Positions 46,628 through 56,725 of a stretch of DNA of 64,000 nt are shown here, piece by piece. This DNA comes from a virus. Where the stretch lies: the IMG/VR virus record IMGVR_UViG_3300012929_000018, positions 18,503 through 82,502 of that record; one strand, 5' to 3'. Each line of letters opens with the position of its first letter. The stretch's first letter is position 1. The translations under genes were made by a program, and so were the position numbers. The notes under the pieces were generated by a model. It made no database searches, was not told the DNA's origin, and saw only the letters and a list, made by a program, of their open reading frames with translations.

Positions 46628-47237
46628 ATGATTCATTCACACCACCACGAAGCTTCCAACAATTCGGATTCGGAGAGTAATCCAAGTCGCCCGTCCCTGC
46701 TCGAAGTGTTTCTATTGGGATATGCACTTGAGTTTTGTTCTCGCAACCGCATACTCCGCAGTTTTGCAGCCCTGCATCTTGCGAAGTGCTGCGCTGCAAT
46801 ATGGTCGCACGAAAAGCGTCGACGGTTGCGCGGCACACGCCGCAGCCGTGCATGCCCACGTTCAGTGGACACTGAGCACAGATTGACGCGCGCCTCTCTG
46901 CTTCCGCCTGAGACACAAGCTGTCCTCCGGAGGCAATGAAAGCGCCTGTCGTCTTGAGAAACGATTCAACCTGCCGCCAGCTAATGCTTGTAACCAACCG
47001 GGCCCCAGTGTCGCAGTAATTCATGCGATCCTCAGTGCTCATATTTTCGCACATCTGCGCCTCAACCTCACTGGCTAAGCCCTCATCAAACGGAAGGTTA
47101 TTATTGTTCCGATGCTGCGCGACCTTGTTGACGAGGGACTGCCACGTAATCCCGGTCATCGTATGATTCGTTTCCTTCTGCGTGTAACGCCACCCGCCGG
47201 GCGGCCCAACAGTTAAGTCTCTTATATGATTAGCCAT
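46620..47237 (-). CDS. 205-aa Cys-rich hypothetical protein
   Basis: The N-terminal half is helical (SLVNKVAQHRNNNNLPFDEG). The C-terminal half has ICAQCPLNVGMHGCGVCRAT and QNCGVCGCENKTQVH, two or more metal-type Cys clusters. It directly follows the giant polyvalent gene on the minus strand and ends head to head with the plus-strand block. A DNA- or ribosome-related role cannot be settled. Confidence 0.55.
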   Translation of the reverse strand: MANHIRDLTVGPPGGWRYTQKETNHTMTGITWQSLVNKVAQHRNNNNLPFDEGLASEVEAQMCENMSTEDRMNYCDTGARLVTSISWRQVESFLKTTGAFIASGGQLVSQAEAERRASICAQCPLNVGMHGCGVCRATVDAFRATILQRSTSQDAGLQNCGVCGCENKTQVHIPIETLRAGTGDLDYSPNPNCWKLRGGVNESSS

Positions 47238-47327
47238 TTATGAACCACAATGTTTGTTTGCCCATCCAAATCGTTAGCGTCGTGACACCAATCTACATCG
47301 TTTTCTGCGCTGTGAAAGCATTGTTTC

Positions 47328-50300
47328 TTATTGGAAGTCCGACAGCTTCGGCTTCTTCGCATTCTTATGCAGCAGTTTCACCAACGCCGAATCGGATACT
47401 TTCATCTGGCTCAGCGTCGAGCGCAGCAAGTTCGCATTTGTTTTATGATCTGCCTGCGCTTCGTTGTAAACCTTTCTTTGATCTGCGGTCAACGCATGCA
47501 AGAACAGCTTCTCCGTATCGGCCTTGCCCGAGAACTTCTCCGGCGCAATCCCACCGTGGGTAATACCCACAGCCTTCTTGATCTGCTCCTCGGTCGCACC
47601 GCGGGCGGCTAGCAGTTCAATCTCCGATTTGACTGCACTGGTGTTGCGGTTGTCGAGGGCTGATCGCAGGTCACGATAGACCGGCGGGCTGTTGTCACCA
47701 TAGCTCTTGTCATCACGGAAGCGATGGGCCAGCGCGAACATCTCACCACGCGGCGTCTGCGACGCATTCAGTTTGAAGCCCGCGGATTGAAACAAAGTCT
47801 TTTCCCACGCCGCCGGTTGCCGGGTGACGCGAAAGCCGAGCAACTGTCGGGGGTCACGCTCGACGGCTGCGCCTGCCAGTGGTGGCAACGGGATGAGGGA
47901 TTCCAAAGCAGCCTTCGCCCGGTCGGTGCTATTGGCAAACCGCTTGCCGGAGTAGTCGCGGTTGAGCAGAGTGTTGACTGCGCCATGCGCCACGGGGTTC
48001 AGCTTATTAAAGAGGATGCGCTGCGCAATGTCGAGCGGTTCCATGTGCTGCGAGCGATAGCGGTATGCCATGAAGGCGTATTCAGAACCAATCTCAAGTG
48101 GGTTGAACTCGAACTCGCCGCGCCCACCGATCTGTGGGATGTGCAGCGCGAACCAATCGCCCTTCTTATTTTGGAAAGTAGAGTGCCCGTTCATGGCGAG
48201 GCTCATCACCTGCATGGCGACGAACGTGCCGAGAACGGCCGTGATCTGCCCCTGCGCCACGACGCCGAGCCGCGCCTTGCCTTGGAGCAAGTCGATCGGT
48301 GCCCTGAGAAGCTGCCCGTAGCCGCGGAACTCTTGGGTTAGCTGACTCTCGGCCCACTGTGGCGCGAGCAATAAGGACCGCAGCATGTTCTGAGTCTGAG
48401 GATTCTTGAACACGGATTGCAGTTGAAGGTTACCGAAAATTTCATTGGTCTCTTTGGCGGTGCGCCGAAGGATTTCGTCACGGCTGAGTTCGCCGAAGCG
48501 CGATTGATTGCGTTCCAGGTTCGCGAGTGCCGTCTGTAGCATGGCCCCGCGGCTCAGTTTTTTGAACACCCACGAGTTGAACCCATTCAGGTAGGGCGCG
48601 AGATATTTCGTCAGTTCCGCGTCCATGTTGTCAGAAATCTTGGCGACGTTGAGGCCGCTACGGATGAGCGACTGCGCATTCTCGTAGTGCGTCAGCGCGT
48701 AGTCATGCTGCTCTTTGCTAATGTCGCCTAGCGCGAGCGCCTTAGCCAAGTCCGGCTTGGAGTATTCGAGGATCGACAGACCTTTGCCGTAGCCGAAGCG
48801 AGCCGCGCCCTTTGAGAACGCCGCTTCCTTGAACATGATTCGGCCCACGTGGAAGGTATCGAGAACCAAAGTGTTTCGCTTCATGAATCCCGCCCACTTG
48901 TTGAGGGCGTTGCGCTGGCTGTCGCCGTAGATCGCCTTGAACAGAGGCACGTAGTCCTCGTGCACGACGAGCGGCGCGCCACTCGGCACGTTCACCAGAC
49001 GGTAGCCTTTCGGCACAGCCTTTTCCTCACCGTGATAAAGCGTTGTGCGAGTGTCCATGGTGTCGATGATGGGTTTGCCATCCGGCGCCAACACTGACCG
49101 CAATGATTCGTGGTAAATTTTTTGCTGAATCAAACGCTCGCCTGCCTCGATGCGGTGTGCATCCAGTTCGGCAATATCGAGAGTCTTGGGTGTGAACCCG
49201 GCCGCGATTGCATCGGACAAAGTTTCAAACGAACGAGCTTTAGTGAAGTAACGAAGTCCGCCCTTGCCGTCCGGCACAGCAAACATATCGTTCTCGCTCA
49301 CATCAGGGCTCTTCAAAATTCGCGTCACGTAGTCTTCCAAAAGCGGAGTGTCAATACCGTAGGTGTGTTCGCGGTCGGCAATGTCTTTCATCGCCTGCGT
49401 GTGTGCCTCTTTACCTACGAGCTTATCGAAATTTTCAATGGCGTGGTCATAGAGGGGCAGGTATTTCTTGCCAGACTCTGCACCGTTGGCGATCTGATCG
49501 CGGCCAATCTCGAGCCGTTGCAGGTCTTTGCCATGGTCGATGATGAGAGTTGAGGCAGAACGATCCTGCATGACTTCCTTGCCTGGTTTTGCCACGCTGC
49601 CGTAATCCTGCGCCACACGATTTGAACCTTGTTCCGCTAGGATTCGAGGAATGTTGTTTGCCGAGTTCGCTCCGGCCACCACGATTTCCTTGCCGCTGTC
49701 TTTGAGTCGCGCCACGTTGCCGGTGATTGGGTTCTTAACTTGGAATCGCTCGACTAGCGTTGGCTCTTGCAGCCTCGCTGAGATAGTCAGTTGATCCTTG
49801 AGGGCGCTCTTAGTTGCGGGTGACGAACCTGTGTCGTCGTCGATCTGTTTGCTGAGTGCCTCGACCTGCGCCTTGTTCGGAACGCCTTCGATTGAGATGT
49901 TGCGCTTGCCGCCAACGCGTTGTGCATATTTGATCTTGGCCTGCTCATCTTCCTCGGGGGCTGGCTCAGTTGCGGTGCCGCGCGGCTCGGAGAATCCTAG
50001 CGCGTCAGCGCCGCCTTGAAGATGTGCGGGACGATACAACTCCTTGAGGGAGTTCCGAGGATCGCCGGTCTCGCGATCGTGAATTAGAGTGCGTCCGTTA
50101 TCCTGCGCATGGTTCATCAGCAGCTTCTCACCGGCGGTGTTACCACGCTTACCGGTGAAGTAGGTGTTCGTGTTGTCGTGCAGCACACGCAGGAAGCCGC
50201 GGGCCTCTAAGAAATCTTTAACGTCACCTTCGGACATATCCAAGACAGAGCCGTAGCCTTTGTCCTTAGCTGCCTGATCGAAGGCGGAAGCGAGTTCAGG

Positions 50301-53300
50301 TTTGGACTGAATGTATTCCCACGCGGCGCTGCCGTGGCTGCCGTGTCCGCCGAACACCAATGGGTTGACGCCAGCGGTCAGACCTTGGTGAAAACGTTCG
50401 TCGATGGGCAGGAACTTTCCTTCCGGCGTGACCCAGCCGTTGCCTTCAACATGATTCAAAAGATTGAGCACCGGCTTCCGTGCCTCGCCGGTCAACTGCG
50501 GTTCTTCTGCTGGCGGCTCTTCGTCGCCCGCGATTTCCGCATTCAACTCCTCTTGAGTCATGCCGGTTTTGCTTTCATCGGCCTGACGTGCGTTGACTTC
50601 GGCCAGCTTGGCCCGGCCTTCGGCGGTGAATGTCTCGGGTGCTGAGGCCAGACCGATACGTTTGAAGTCGGCGGTGATTTCCTCACGGCGCTTCTCGTAT
50701 TCCTTCATCACATCGAAGCCCTTGCCTTGGCGCTTAGCTTCTGCTTGAGCTTCGGCGTATGCTTGCTTGTTGATCTTGCTGCGCTCAGCGCGGTTGAGTC
50801 CTTGCTTATCCTTGATCTTATTCAGATCCGGCTTGTATTCCTTACCTTTGTTGGCCTCGTCGAAAAGCTTTTGCATTTCCTTCTTAGCTTCCTCGGCCCC
50901 TTGGAATTTAATATTCTCCTGCCGGGCGCGCTCCACCACAATTTCACGCACCGTTTGTTGCGCCTTACCTTCTTTGATTAGAGTGAACATGTTATCGAGA
51001 GCTGCGCGCAGTGGCGAGGTAGAAGTGATTTCCTTTCCGCCTAACAGAGTCATGATTGCGCTTTTGACTTTGTCTAGGATGTGCTCGAACTTCGACTTAC
51101 CAAGTGCTTCTCCTTTTTGCCATCCAACAGTAGCATCCTCAAGTCGAACTGGTTCTGAGTGCTCGAGATTATTCAGGAAGTTTTGGAACTCAGGATTGGT
51201 CAACGCCTCGGTAACAAATTCGTGAAGGTTGGATAAGCCGTAGTATAGTCGGCCAAGATTATCTGGATGCTCGTAGCGTCCGTATTGAGCGTCTTGAAAA
51301 TCTGCCAACTCTTTTGCAGACTCAGGTAGCCGACCTTTAGCCCGTTCAAAAATGATATTTGAAATGTTGTCGTGCAGCTTACTCAACACATCATAAGCTC
51401 GTTGTTCAGCCGGATTGCGCTTGGCATCCGGCTCTAGTTTAGCGTCCAAGATTCCGTGGACTAGTTCATGCATGAAGGTAGTTTTGATTCCACCAAGATG
51501 CCGACCGCCCGCGAGATTAAACTCCATCGTGTCGGATGTGTGCCAGTATCGACCGCCGTAACGCTCGTTCGGGTTAGACACAATCTTAATACGAATGTGG
51601 GATAGATCGAAGCCGGAGCTTTGAATTAGCTTGGCAACCTCACGCATGAAAGCTGGGGTTTTAGGATCGGCGATAACGTGATCAAGCGTGTCATTGAGAC
51701 TGATCCGCGTTCTTCCCTCGTGTTGTATAAGACCCATATCGTCGGCTTCATCCGTCTGCTCTTTTACGATCTTTGCGTCAACTCTACCTGAAAGTTTTCT
51801 GAGAAATTGCTCCGTTTCCTCTATCACACCAATCTCAGTCTTAGGCCCTTCTTCGGGAGCTGAATCATACTGAATAGCATCATCCGGTATACCGCGATCT
51901 TCCGACTCCTGTCGAACGGCTTCGTTGATTGCTTCGAGTTTGTCACCCACTGCGATGTGCGCGTGAGCCTTGCCGAATGCATCCTGCTCTTGGCGAAGCT
52001 GCGTATAGGAACGCTGCTGCTCCCCAGCCCTGACGCCCTGACTCCCTAAAGCTTCTTCATGAGATAATTGCACCCGGCCCAGCGAGGTATCAACGTCACC
52101 GACGTAGTATTGCTTGGCTTCGGGGTCCCATTTCATATGGTCGCTGATCGCGGGGTTGACCTTCTCGTCATCGAGTAGCGCGTCGGGAATGTAAAGTCGG
52201 TTGCCTGCGTCATTGCTGAATAGACCTTGGTCTTTCTGCTGCGCAGTTATGTCGGGATCGTTAGTGAACTGCGGGCGAGTGCGAGTAACACCGTCGGCGT
52301 CCTTCGTCTCGATCATCGGCAGTTCTTCCTTCGTGTAATCGTGCTCGATGTTCGTAACCTTCGAGCCTTCGGGAACGGCTTCCGGCGGGTATGCGCGTTC
52401 CAGTTCCTTCTGCAAATTGGCGCGCAAGTCCTGAGCGGACGTAATATCCATGGCCGGATGCGCTTCTTGAATCTCGTCGAGGCTCGGCACCACGCCACGT
52501 TTGATCGTGTCGCCGGTGATCTGGGCCTTGGCTTCCGCCATACCTGGGGCTTCGGCGCGCGCTTCTTTGCGCTTGGCGGATGCAGCCTGTTGCTCGGCGC
52601 GGTGGGCAGCCTTGTTCGCTGCGCTGCGCTCGGCGCGGGTCGCACCTTCGCCAGCCTTGGGAATTTCCGGCGCGGGTTTGGACCTAGCCGCTTTCAGCAA
52701 TTCAGCGCGGCGCGCGTTGTATGCCGCCGTAACATCAAAATCTTTTCCCCGGCCTGACTTGCGCTTCATGTCCTGTGCGTCGGCGTATGCTTGCTTATTC
52801 AGCGCGCTCATCTCTGGCGTCTCTAACTTACGCTCAGTCACAGAACCGCGAGGTTCAGTGCCAGCAAACTTGTCGCGCAGTTCGATGCGTCGTTCCAGAA
52901 GATCGTGGAGCGAGGCGTTAGTCGGAACTTCAAAGGTAGCGCCGTGTGACGGAGAACGTGGGTCAATCTCGGTGAACTGTTCGCCAACCATTCCACGGCC
53001 ATCGTAGGTCAGGTCTTTCAGGTTGCCGTTGTTGATTGCCTCAACTGCTTCCTTGGCCACCGGAGTCTTGGGTTGAGGATTGCGTTCGGCGATACGTGCC
53101 TTGTGCTGCTCGTTCTGAGCTTCACGGGCGGCGACTTCATCCGGCGCAACTTCGGTGGCAGACGCGCGAGGTTCTTGCGGAACCGGCGACTCCTTGATCG
53201 TAACGTCGTTAGCTTTCAGTTTCTCACGGACTCCGGCCAATGCTTCGGCGGGAGTCATCGTGCTCGATTTGCGAAATTGTAAATCTCTGATGAGCGGGTG

Positions 53301-55304
53301 ATCGCTCGCTATTGTGTTTTGTTTGAAAGCTTCGTAGACCGCGCCCACATCCCTGCCTGCTTTGAGTGAGGAAATTAAAGATTTGATCGCGCCCTGTTCA
53401 CGCTCGTTAGGTCGGTTGTCTGTGGTCTCGGTGACCTTTCTGCTTGAAGCGCCGCGTGTAAAGATTCCATCTTGGCCCTTAGTATAGGTTACGCCTTTGA
53501 TGACTTTGGTTTCAGCAGGCTTCTCCACGCTAGTAACGTGGCTTGGGCCGAACTTCAACTCTAACTTGGCGTCAGGCTCGACTGCCGACTTGGGAGCAAA
53601 TGCTTTTTCTTTCTCGGCGATTGCTTCGTCGAGTTGGCGGTGAAATTCATTAGCTTCCGCGGAGTCCTTCGGATAGCTTGCGTCGACTTCTTTCTTGGCC
53701 GCCTGCAAATCTGCAACCTCAGCACCGGCTGGGATTTCAATCTTCGGTGTGCGATCGCCGCTGGTATCCGTTTCAAATCCCAAAGTCACTTCCTTGGCAG
53801 CAGCGGGGGCTTCGACTTTCTTGCCGCCCTTAGTTTCAATCGTGACCTTGCCGGTTTTCATCTGAGTCGTGCCTTCTGGCAACGGCTGGTTGGCTTGATC
53901 CTGCATCACCTTGGCGACTTCGGGCGAGTCCGCGGCTTGCGCTTGATCGGCGGCCGCTTGTGCAACATCTTTGCTCACCTGCGCTTTGGCTTGTGCCTTG
54001 TCGGGTTCGGAAACCTTAACACCCAATGTAGGTTTGCCCGCCTCACTCGCCGAGTGCATAGAAGCGTAAACTAAATTGAAAGCCTCGGTGGACGGGTCAG
54101 TCGCTTCGGTGAAAGCGCCTACAGCCTTAGCAACCTTCTCACCGGCGGGTGCGGTAGCCGCAGCTTCGACGGCTTTGTTGATTCGAGAACTGGTTTCGTT
54201 AGCCGTAGCACCGCCCATGAAATGCGAGAGATACTTAGTCATCACGGTCGCGCCTTGAGGCAGCAACTTAGCAACACCTAACGCAGCGAGCTTGGACATT
54301 CCGCCGAACACAGCCATACCCAAAGCAGAACGCACAGCAGTTTGCTCGGCTTCTTTATCCGACAAACCAGCGGCCTTTGCATCGGCCTCGGCTGCAGCGC
54401 CAGCGTGAAGAATGACTAATGGAAGTGCGACGATACCTTCGGCGGCCATTGCCGTGCCTGAGCCAGCACCGCGAGCCATTGTCGCAGGGATTGTTTCAGT
54501 CAAGCCGGGATCGACAGCAGATTCTTTCGGCGCCGTTTTCACACGGTTAGCCCAGTAATCGGCGGCATCCTTCGCCATGCTTGGACCGGAAACTCCTGTG
54601 ACGCCCATAGCGGCGTTGGCTTCCTTGCCCATCTGATCGAGGATGTTCGCCCCGCCCGACAAGCCTTTGAAAATAAATTGCCCTGCATCCGTGCCGAACT
54701 CTCGCATGGCATTGAGGGTCTGGTGACCGACACCGTAATCAACCTCGGGAGTTTTGTCGAGGTAATAAGCGTGAGCAATATCAGGGCCTAAGGGCTGCAG
54801 TTTCGCACGCACGTCTGCCTTCGAAAGTTTAGTCGAGTCACCGACAGCAGCGTCAGCGATCTTCACGCGAGCTTGGTCGGGTGTGATTCCACCAGCGGCG
54901 GCACTCAATTCGTTTTGTCGAAGGGCCGCGCCCTTATTGAAAGCGTCTTTGACCGTGCCCCAATCTGGGTGGTCCTGCAACATATTGTAGGTCGAGTCGT
55001 GCCAGCGCGAGAACGCAACAAGCTGTTTCTCAGGGGTCGCAGCTTTATATTCAGGAGTCGCGGTCACATCGTTCCATGTCGGATGATCTTCGGCTGGGGC
55101 CTCGGCAGCCTGCGGGGCGGGCGGAACTGAGACCTGAGTGATTGATGGCGGCGGCGCTGCATTCGCATTCACCGGCGCGGCGGGCGGCTGCGGCTGTTGC
55201 GGCGGGGCGTCAACGCGAGCGTTGACCTGACTTTGAAGGGTATCGAGCCCCTGCTCTAACTCAGCAGTGCGCTCAGTAATCGGATCGGCCATGTTAAGGG
55301 ACAA
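47328..55304 (-). CDS. 2658-aa large polyvalent virion-type protein with zincin domain
   Basis: A single uninterrupted frame. The N-terminus is Gln/Pro-rich. Residues about 270-340 include hydrophobic Ala/Gly segments (VALPLVILHAGAAAEADAKA). Many Lys/Glu/Ala-rich coiled regions follow. A metallopeptidase site HELVHG lies at H1279-H1283, with HEFVTEALTNPEF further on as a likely third ligand region. The C-terminal 700 residues hold ordered segments (WAGFMKRNTLVLDTFHVGRI, QWAESQLTQEFRGYG, IGGRGEFEFNPLEIG). This resembles large polyvalent proteins that phages inject with their DNA to condition the host. Exact domain borders need profile searches. Confidence 0.7.
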   Translation of the reverse strand: MSLNMADPITERTAELEQGLDTLQSQVNARVDAPPQQPQPPAAPVNANAAPPPSITQVSVPPAPQAAEAPAEDHPTWNDVTATPEYKAATPEKQLVAFSRWHDSTYNMLQDHPDWGTVKDAFNKGAALRQNELSAAAGGITPDQARVKIADAAVGDSTKLSKADVRAKLQPLGPDIAHAYYLDKTPEVDYGVGHQTLNAMREFGTDAGQFIFKGLSGGANILDQMGKEANAAMGVTGVSGPSMAKDAADYWANRVKTAPKESAVDPGLTETIPATMARGAGSGTAMAAEGIVALPLVILHAGAAAEADAKAAGLSDKEAEQTAVRSALGMAVFGGMSKLAALGVAKLLPQGATVMTKYLSHFMGGATANETSSRINKAVEAAATAPAGEKVAKAVGAFTEATDPSTEAFNLVYASMHSASEAGKPTLGVKVSEPDKAQAKAQVSKDVAQAAADQAQAADSPEVAKVMQDQANQPLPEGTTQMKTGKVTIETKGGKKVEAPAAAKEVTLGFETDTSGDRTPKIEIPAGAEVADLQAAKKEVDASYPKDSAEANEFHRQLDEAIAEKEKAFAPKSAVEPDAKLELKFGPSHVTSVEKPAETKVIKGVTYTKGQDGIFTRGASSRKVTETTDNRPNEREQGAIKSLISSLKAGRDVGAVYEAFKQNTIASDHPLIRDLQFRKSSTMTPAEALAGVREKLKANDVTIKESPVPQEPRASATEVAPDEVAAREAQNEQHKARIAERNPQPKTPVAKEAVEAINNGNLKDLTYDGRGMVGEQFTEIDPRSPSHGATFEVPTNASLHDLLERRIELRDKFAGTEPRGSVTERKLETPEMSALNKQAYADAQDMKRKSGRGKDFDVTAAYNARRAELLKAARSKPAPEIPKAGEGATRAERSAANKAAHRAEQQAASAKRKEARAEAPGMAEAKAQITGDTIKRGVVPSLDEIQEAHPAMDITSAQDLRANLQKELERAYPPEAVPEGSKVTNIEHDYTKEELPMIETKDADGVTRTRPQFTNDPDITAQQKDQGLFSNDAGNRLYIPDALLDDEKVNPAISDHMKWDPEAKQYYVGDVDTSLGRVQLSHEEALGSQGVRAGEQQRSYTQLRQEQDAFGKAHAHIAVGDKLEAINEAVRQESEDRGIPDDAIQYDSAPEEGPKTEIGVIEETEQFLRKLSGRVDAKIVKEQTDEADDMGLIQHEGRTRISLNDTLDHVIADPKTPAFMREVAKLIQSSGFDLSHIRIKIVSNPNERYGGRYWHTSDTMEFNLAGGRHLGGIKTTFMHELVHGILDAKLEPDAKRNPAEQRAYDVLSKLHDNISNIIFERAKGRLPESAKELADFQDAQYGRYEHPDNLGRLYYGLSNLHEFVTEALTNPEFQNFLNNLEHSEPVRLEDATVGWQKGEALGKSKFEHILDKVKSAIMTLLGGKEITSTSPLRAALDNMFTLIKEGKAQQTVREIVVERARQENIKFQGAEEAKKEMQKLFDEANKGKEYKPDLNKIKDKQGLNRAERSKINKQAYAEAQAEAKRQGKGFDVMKEYEKRREEITADFKRIGLASAPETFTAEGRAKLAEVNARQADESKTGMTQEELNAEIAGDEEPPAEEPQLTGEARKPVLNLLNHVEGNGWVTPEGKFLPIDERFHQGLTAGVNPLVFGGHGSHGSAAWEYIQSKPELASAFDQAAKDKGYGSVLDMSEGDVKDFLEARGFLRVLHDNTNTYFTGKRGNTAGEKLLMNHAQDNGRTLIHDRETGDPRNSLKELYRPAHLQGGADALGFSEPRGTATEPAPEEDEQAKIKYAQRVGGKRNISIEGVPNKAQVEALSKQIDDDTGSSPATKSALKDQLTISARLQEPTLVERFQVKNPITGNVARLKDSGKEIVVAGANSANNIPRILAEQGSNRVAQDYGSVAKPGKEVMQDRSASTLIIDHGKDLQRLEIGRDQIANGAESGKKYLPLYDHAIENFDKLVGKEAHTQAMKDIADREHTYGIDTPLLEDYVTRILKSPDVSENDMFAVPDGKGGLRYFTKARSFETLSDAIAAGFTPKTLDIAELDAHRIEAGERLIQQKIYHESLRSVLAPDGKPIIDTMDTRTTLYHGEEKAVPKGYRLVNVPSGAPLVVHEDYVPLFKAIYGDSQRNALNKWAGFMKRNTLVLDTFHVGRIMFKEAAFSKGAARFGYGKGLSILEYSKPDLAKALALGDISKEQHDYALTHYENAQSLIRSGLNVAKISDNMDAELTKYLAPYLNGFNSWVFKKLSRGAMLQTALANLERNQSRFGELSRDEILRRTAKETNEIFGNLQLQSVFKNPQTQNMLRSLLLAPQWAESQLTQEFRGYGQLLRAPIDLLQGKARLGVVAQGQITAVLGTFVAMQVMSLAMNGHSTFQNKKGDWFALHIPQIGGRGEFEFNPLEIGSEYAFMAYRYRSQHMEPLDIAQRILFNKLNPVAHGAVNTLLNRDYSGKRFANSTDRAKAALESLIPLPPLAGAAVERDPRQLLGFRVTRQPAAWEKTLFQSAGFKLNASQTPRGEMFALAHRFRDDKSYGDNSPPVYRDLRSALDNRNTSAVKSEIELLAARGATEEQIKKAVGITHGGIAPEKFSGKADTEKLFLHALTADQRKVYNEAQADHKTNANLLRSTLSQMKVSDSALVKLLHKNAKKPKLSDFQ

Positions 55305-56220
55305 AGGATGCGGCGGGCTTCAATGCAGGTGCGGCGGAAACTGCAGGTGTTCCGCCTTTGCCGGGAACTGTGCCGCGCGCGATATTAACTCGGGCGGTTC
55401 GTAAAGCTTGTTTCATCAAAGCAACATCAGGATCGTTAGGATCCAAATCGGGGTCGGCGAGTGCGGCTTTCATTTCCGCGGCGGTCTTGTGAGCAGCAGT
55501 CATCTCAGCGGTCTCGGCCTTGTTGCCATAACCGGCGGCTTTCTTGGCCGCGGACTGTTGCGTAACGTAATCCAGATTGTAAACGACATTACCAGTTCGA
55601 GGGTTTCGTTGAAGATATTTGGGCATGGCGCTTTTACCGTCCCATACAGGAAAGTCCTCGTTGGTTAGAGAACCGTCGGCGATACCGGCAGCGATAACCT
55701 TCGACGCTTTTTCTTGATAGGCTTCTTCCTGCTTCGCATTCGCCTCGGTGAGCGCCAAGTGTTTTGCATTCGCGTTGAGCTTCATGTTCAGCGAATGAAT
55801 CACACTCGGGTCGGAGGCGGCGCCTGGATTCTTGGCGAGGATCGCGGCGGCCTTGTCTTGCATCTGAGGATCGTCGATTGCCACGTGCGCGAAATCGGTA
55901 TGGAAAGCACCCGCGTCCGCCGCAACGTTGGCTTGGTGGAGCGCGTCGTGAAAGTATTTGGCGGTCTCCGCATAGTTCTTGGCGTCGTTGAGCGCCGTGT
56001 TGTGGGCGTGCATGGCATTGCGATAATCCTGCACTTGACCGCGATCCGTGAATCCACCGTCAGGGCGCGTCGGCATCTCAGGGATTGGGCCGGGAGCGTT
56101 CGCCGTGACGTTTTCGTAATTGGCGGTAGCGGCCGCAATCGCCGCTCGCGGGTCACCGGGAGCATATTGCTGCACATCCTGAAACTTGTTGGGGTCGTTA
56201 CCTGTGAAATCGGTTGGCAT
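55294..56220 (-). CDS. 308-aa virion-associated hypothetical protein
   Basis: MPTDFTGNDPNKFQDVQQYA begins an Ala/Lys-rich, mostly helical protein (AAAILAKNPGAASDPSVIHS, KQEEAYQEKASKVIAAGI) with a Pro-rich tail. It overlaps the polyvalent gene by 11 bases and is probably an internal virion or scaffold-like partner, by context. Unrecognised. Confidence 0.5.
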   Translation of the reverse strand: MPTDFTGNDPNKFQDVQQYAPGDPRAAIAAATANYENVTANAPGPIPEMPTRPDGGFTDRGQVQDYRNAMHAHNTALNDAKNYAETAKYFHDALHQANVAADAGAFHTDFAHVAIDDPQMQDKAAAILAKNPGAASDPSVIHSLNMKLNANAKHLALTEANAKQEEAYQEKASKVIAAGIADGSLTNEDFPVWDGKSAMPKYLQRNPRTGNVVYNLDYVTQQSAAKKAAGYGNKAETAEMTAAHKTAAEMKAALADPDLDPNDPDVALMKQALRTARVNIARGTVPGKGGTPAVSAAPALKPAASFVP

Positions 56221-56221
56221 A

Positions 56222-56722
56222 TTAGTAGTTGCGGGCGATGGCGCGCTTGCGGGCGACGAAGAGATTCTGAGCGGGGGCGACCGGCGGGGCCGAGAATCGA
56301 GCCTCAGTGGCTAAAAATTCGGGGGAGGGCTCCTGTGTGGGTTGGGTAGAACCAAATAATTTGGCAAATCCTTGAGCCACACGATCAGACAGAGCACCCG
56401 CGCGCTGGGCCAGCGTTGGCTCTGGCGGCGTCGCACCCTGTTGCTGGGGTGGAAGTGGCTGCTGGGCTAGGATAGGCTGTCCTGCGCGAGCCTGAGCGAC
56501 GGTCGGGACCGTCTGGCCGGGAGCCATGCCCGCGGCGACAGGCGCCGTGCCGGGAATGGTATCGGCAGTTGGCTGCGCTGGTTGGCCTGACACGACAGGC
56601 AACGGCGGTGCAACCGGGAGGGGCTGCGTCGGGGTCGTGTTCACGCTGACCGTGGTGGGTGTAGCGGAACCCGTCTTGTTCGCCAGTTCGTTCGCTGCAT
56701 CAATGGAAAAGGGTGAGGCCAT
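56222..56722 (-). CDS. 166-aa Pro/Ala/Thr-rich protein
   Basis: Most of the product is low complexity (TPTQPLPVAPPLPVVSG, PLPPQQQGATPPEPTLAQR) with a helical end (RVAQGFAKLFGSTQP). It may be a flexible virion linker. Same operon as its neighbours. Confidence 0.5.
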   Translation of the reverse strand: MASPFSIDAANELANKTGSATPTTVSVNTTPTQPLPVAPPLPVVSGQPAQPTADTIPGTAPVAAGMAPGQTVPTVAQARAGQPILAQQPLPPQQQGATPPEPTLAQRAGALSDRVAQGFAKLFGSTQPTQEPSPEFLATEARFSAPPVAPAQNLFVARKRAIARNY

Positions 56723-56725
56723 AAA

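Noticed and set aside
52227-54074. Plus-strand frames of 176, 168 and 146 codons opposite the polyvalent gene
   Set aside because: They are antisense to a 2658-codon uninterrupted frame with clear protein character; no start signals.
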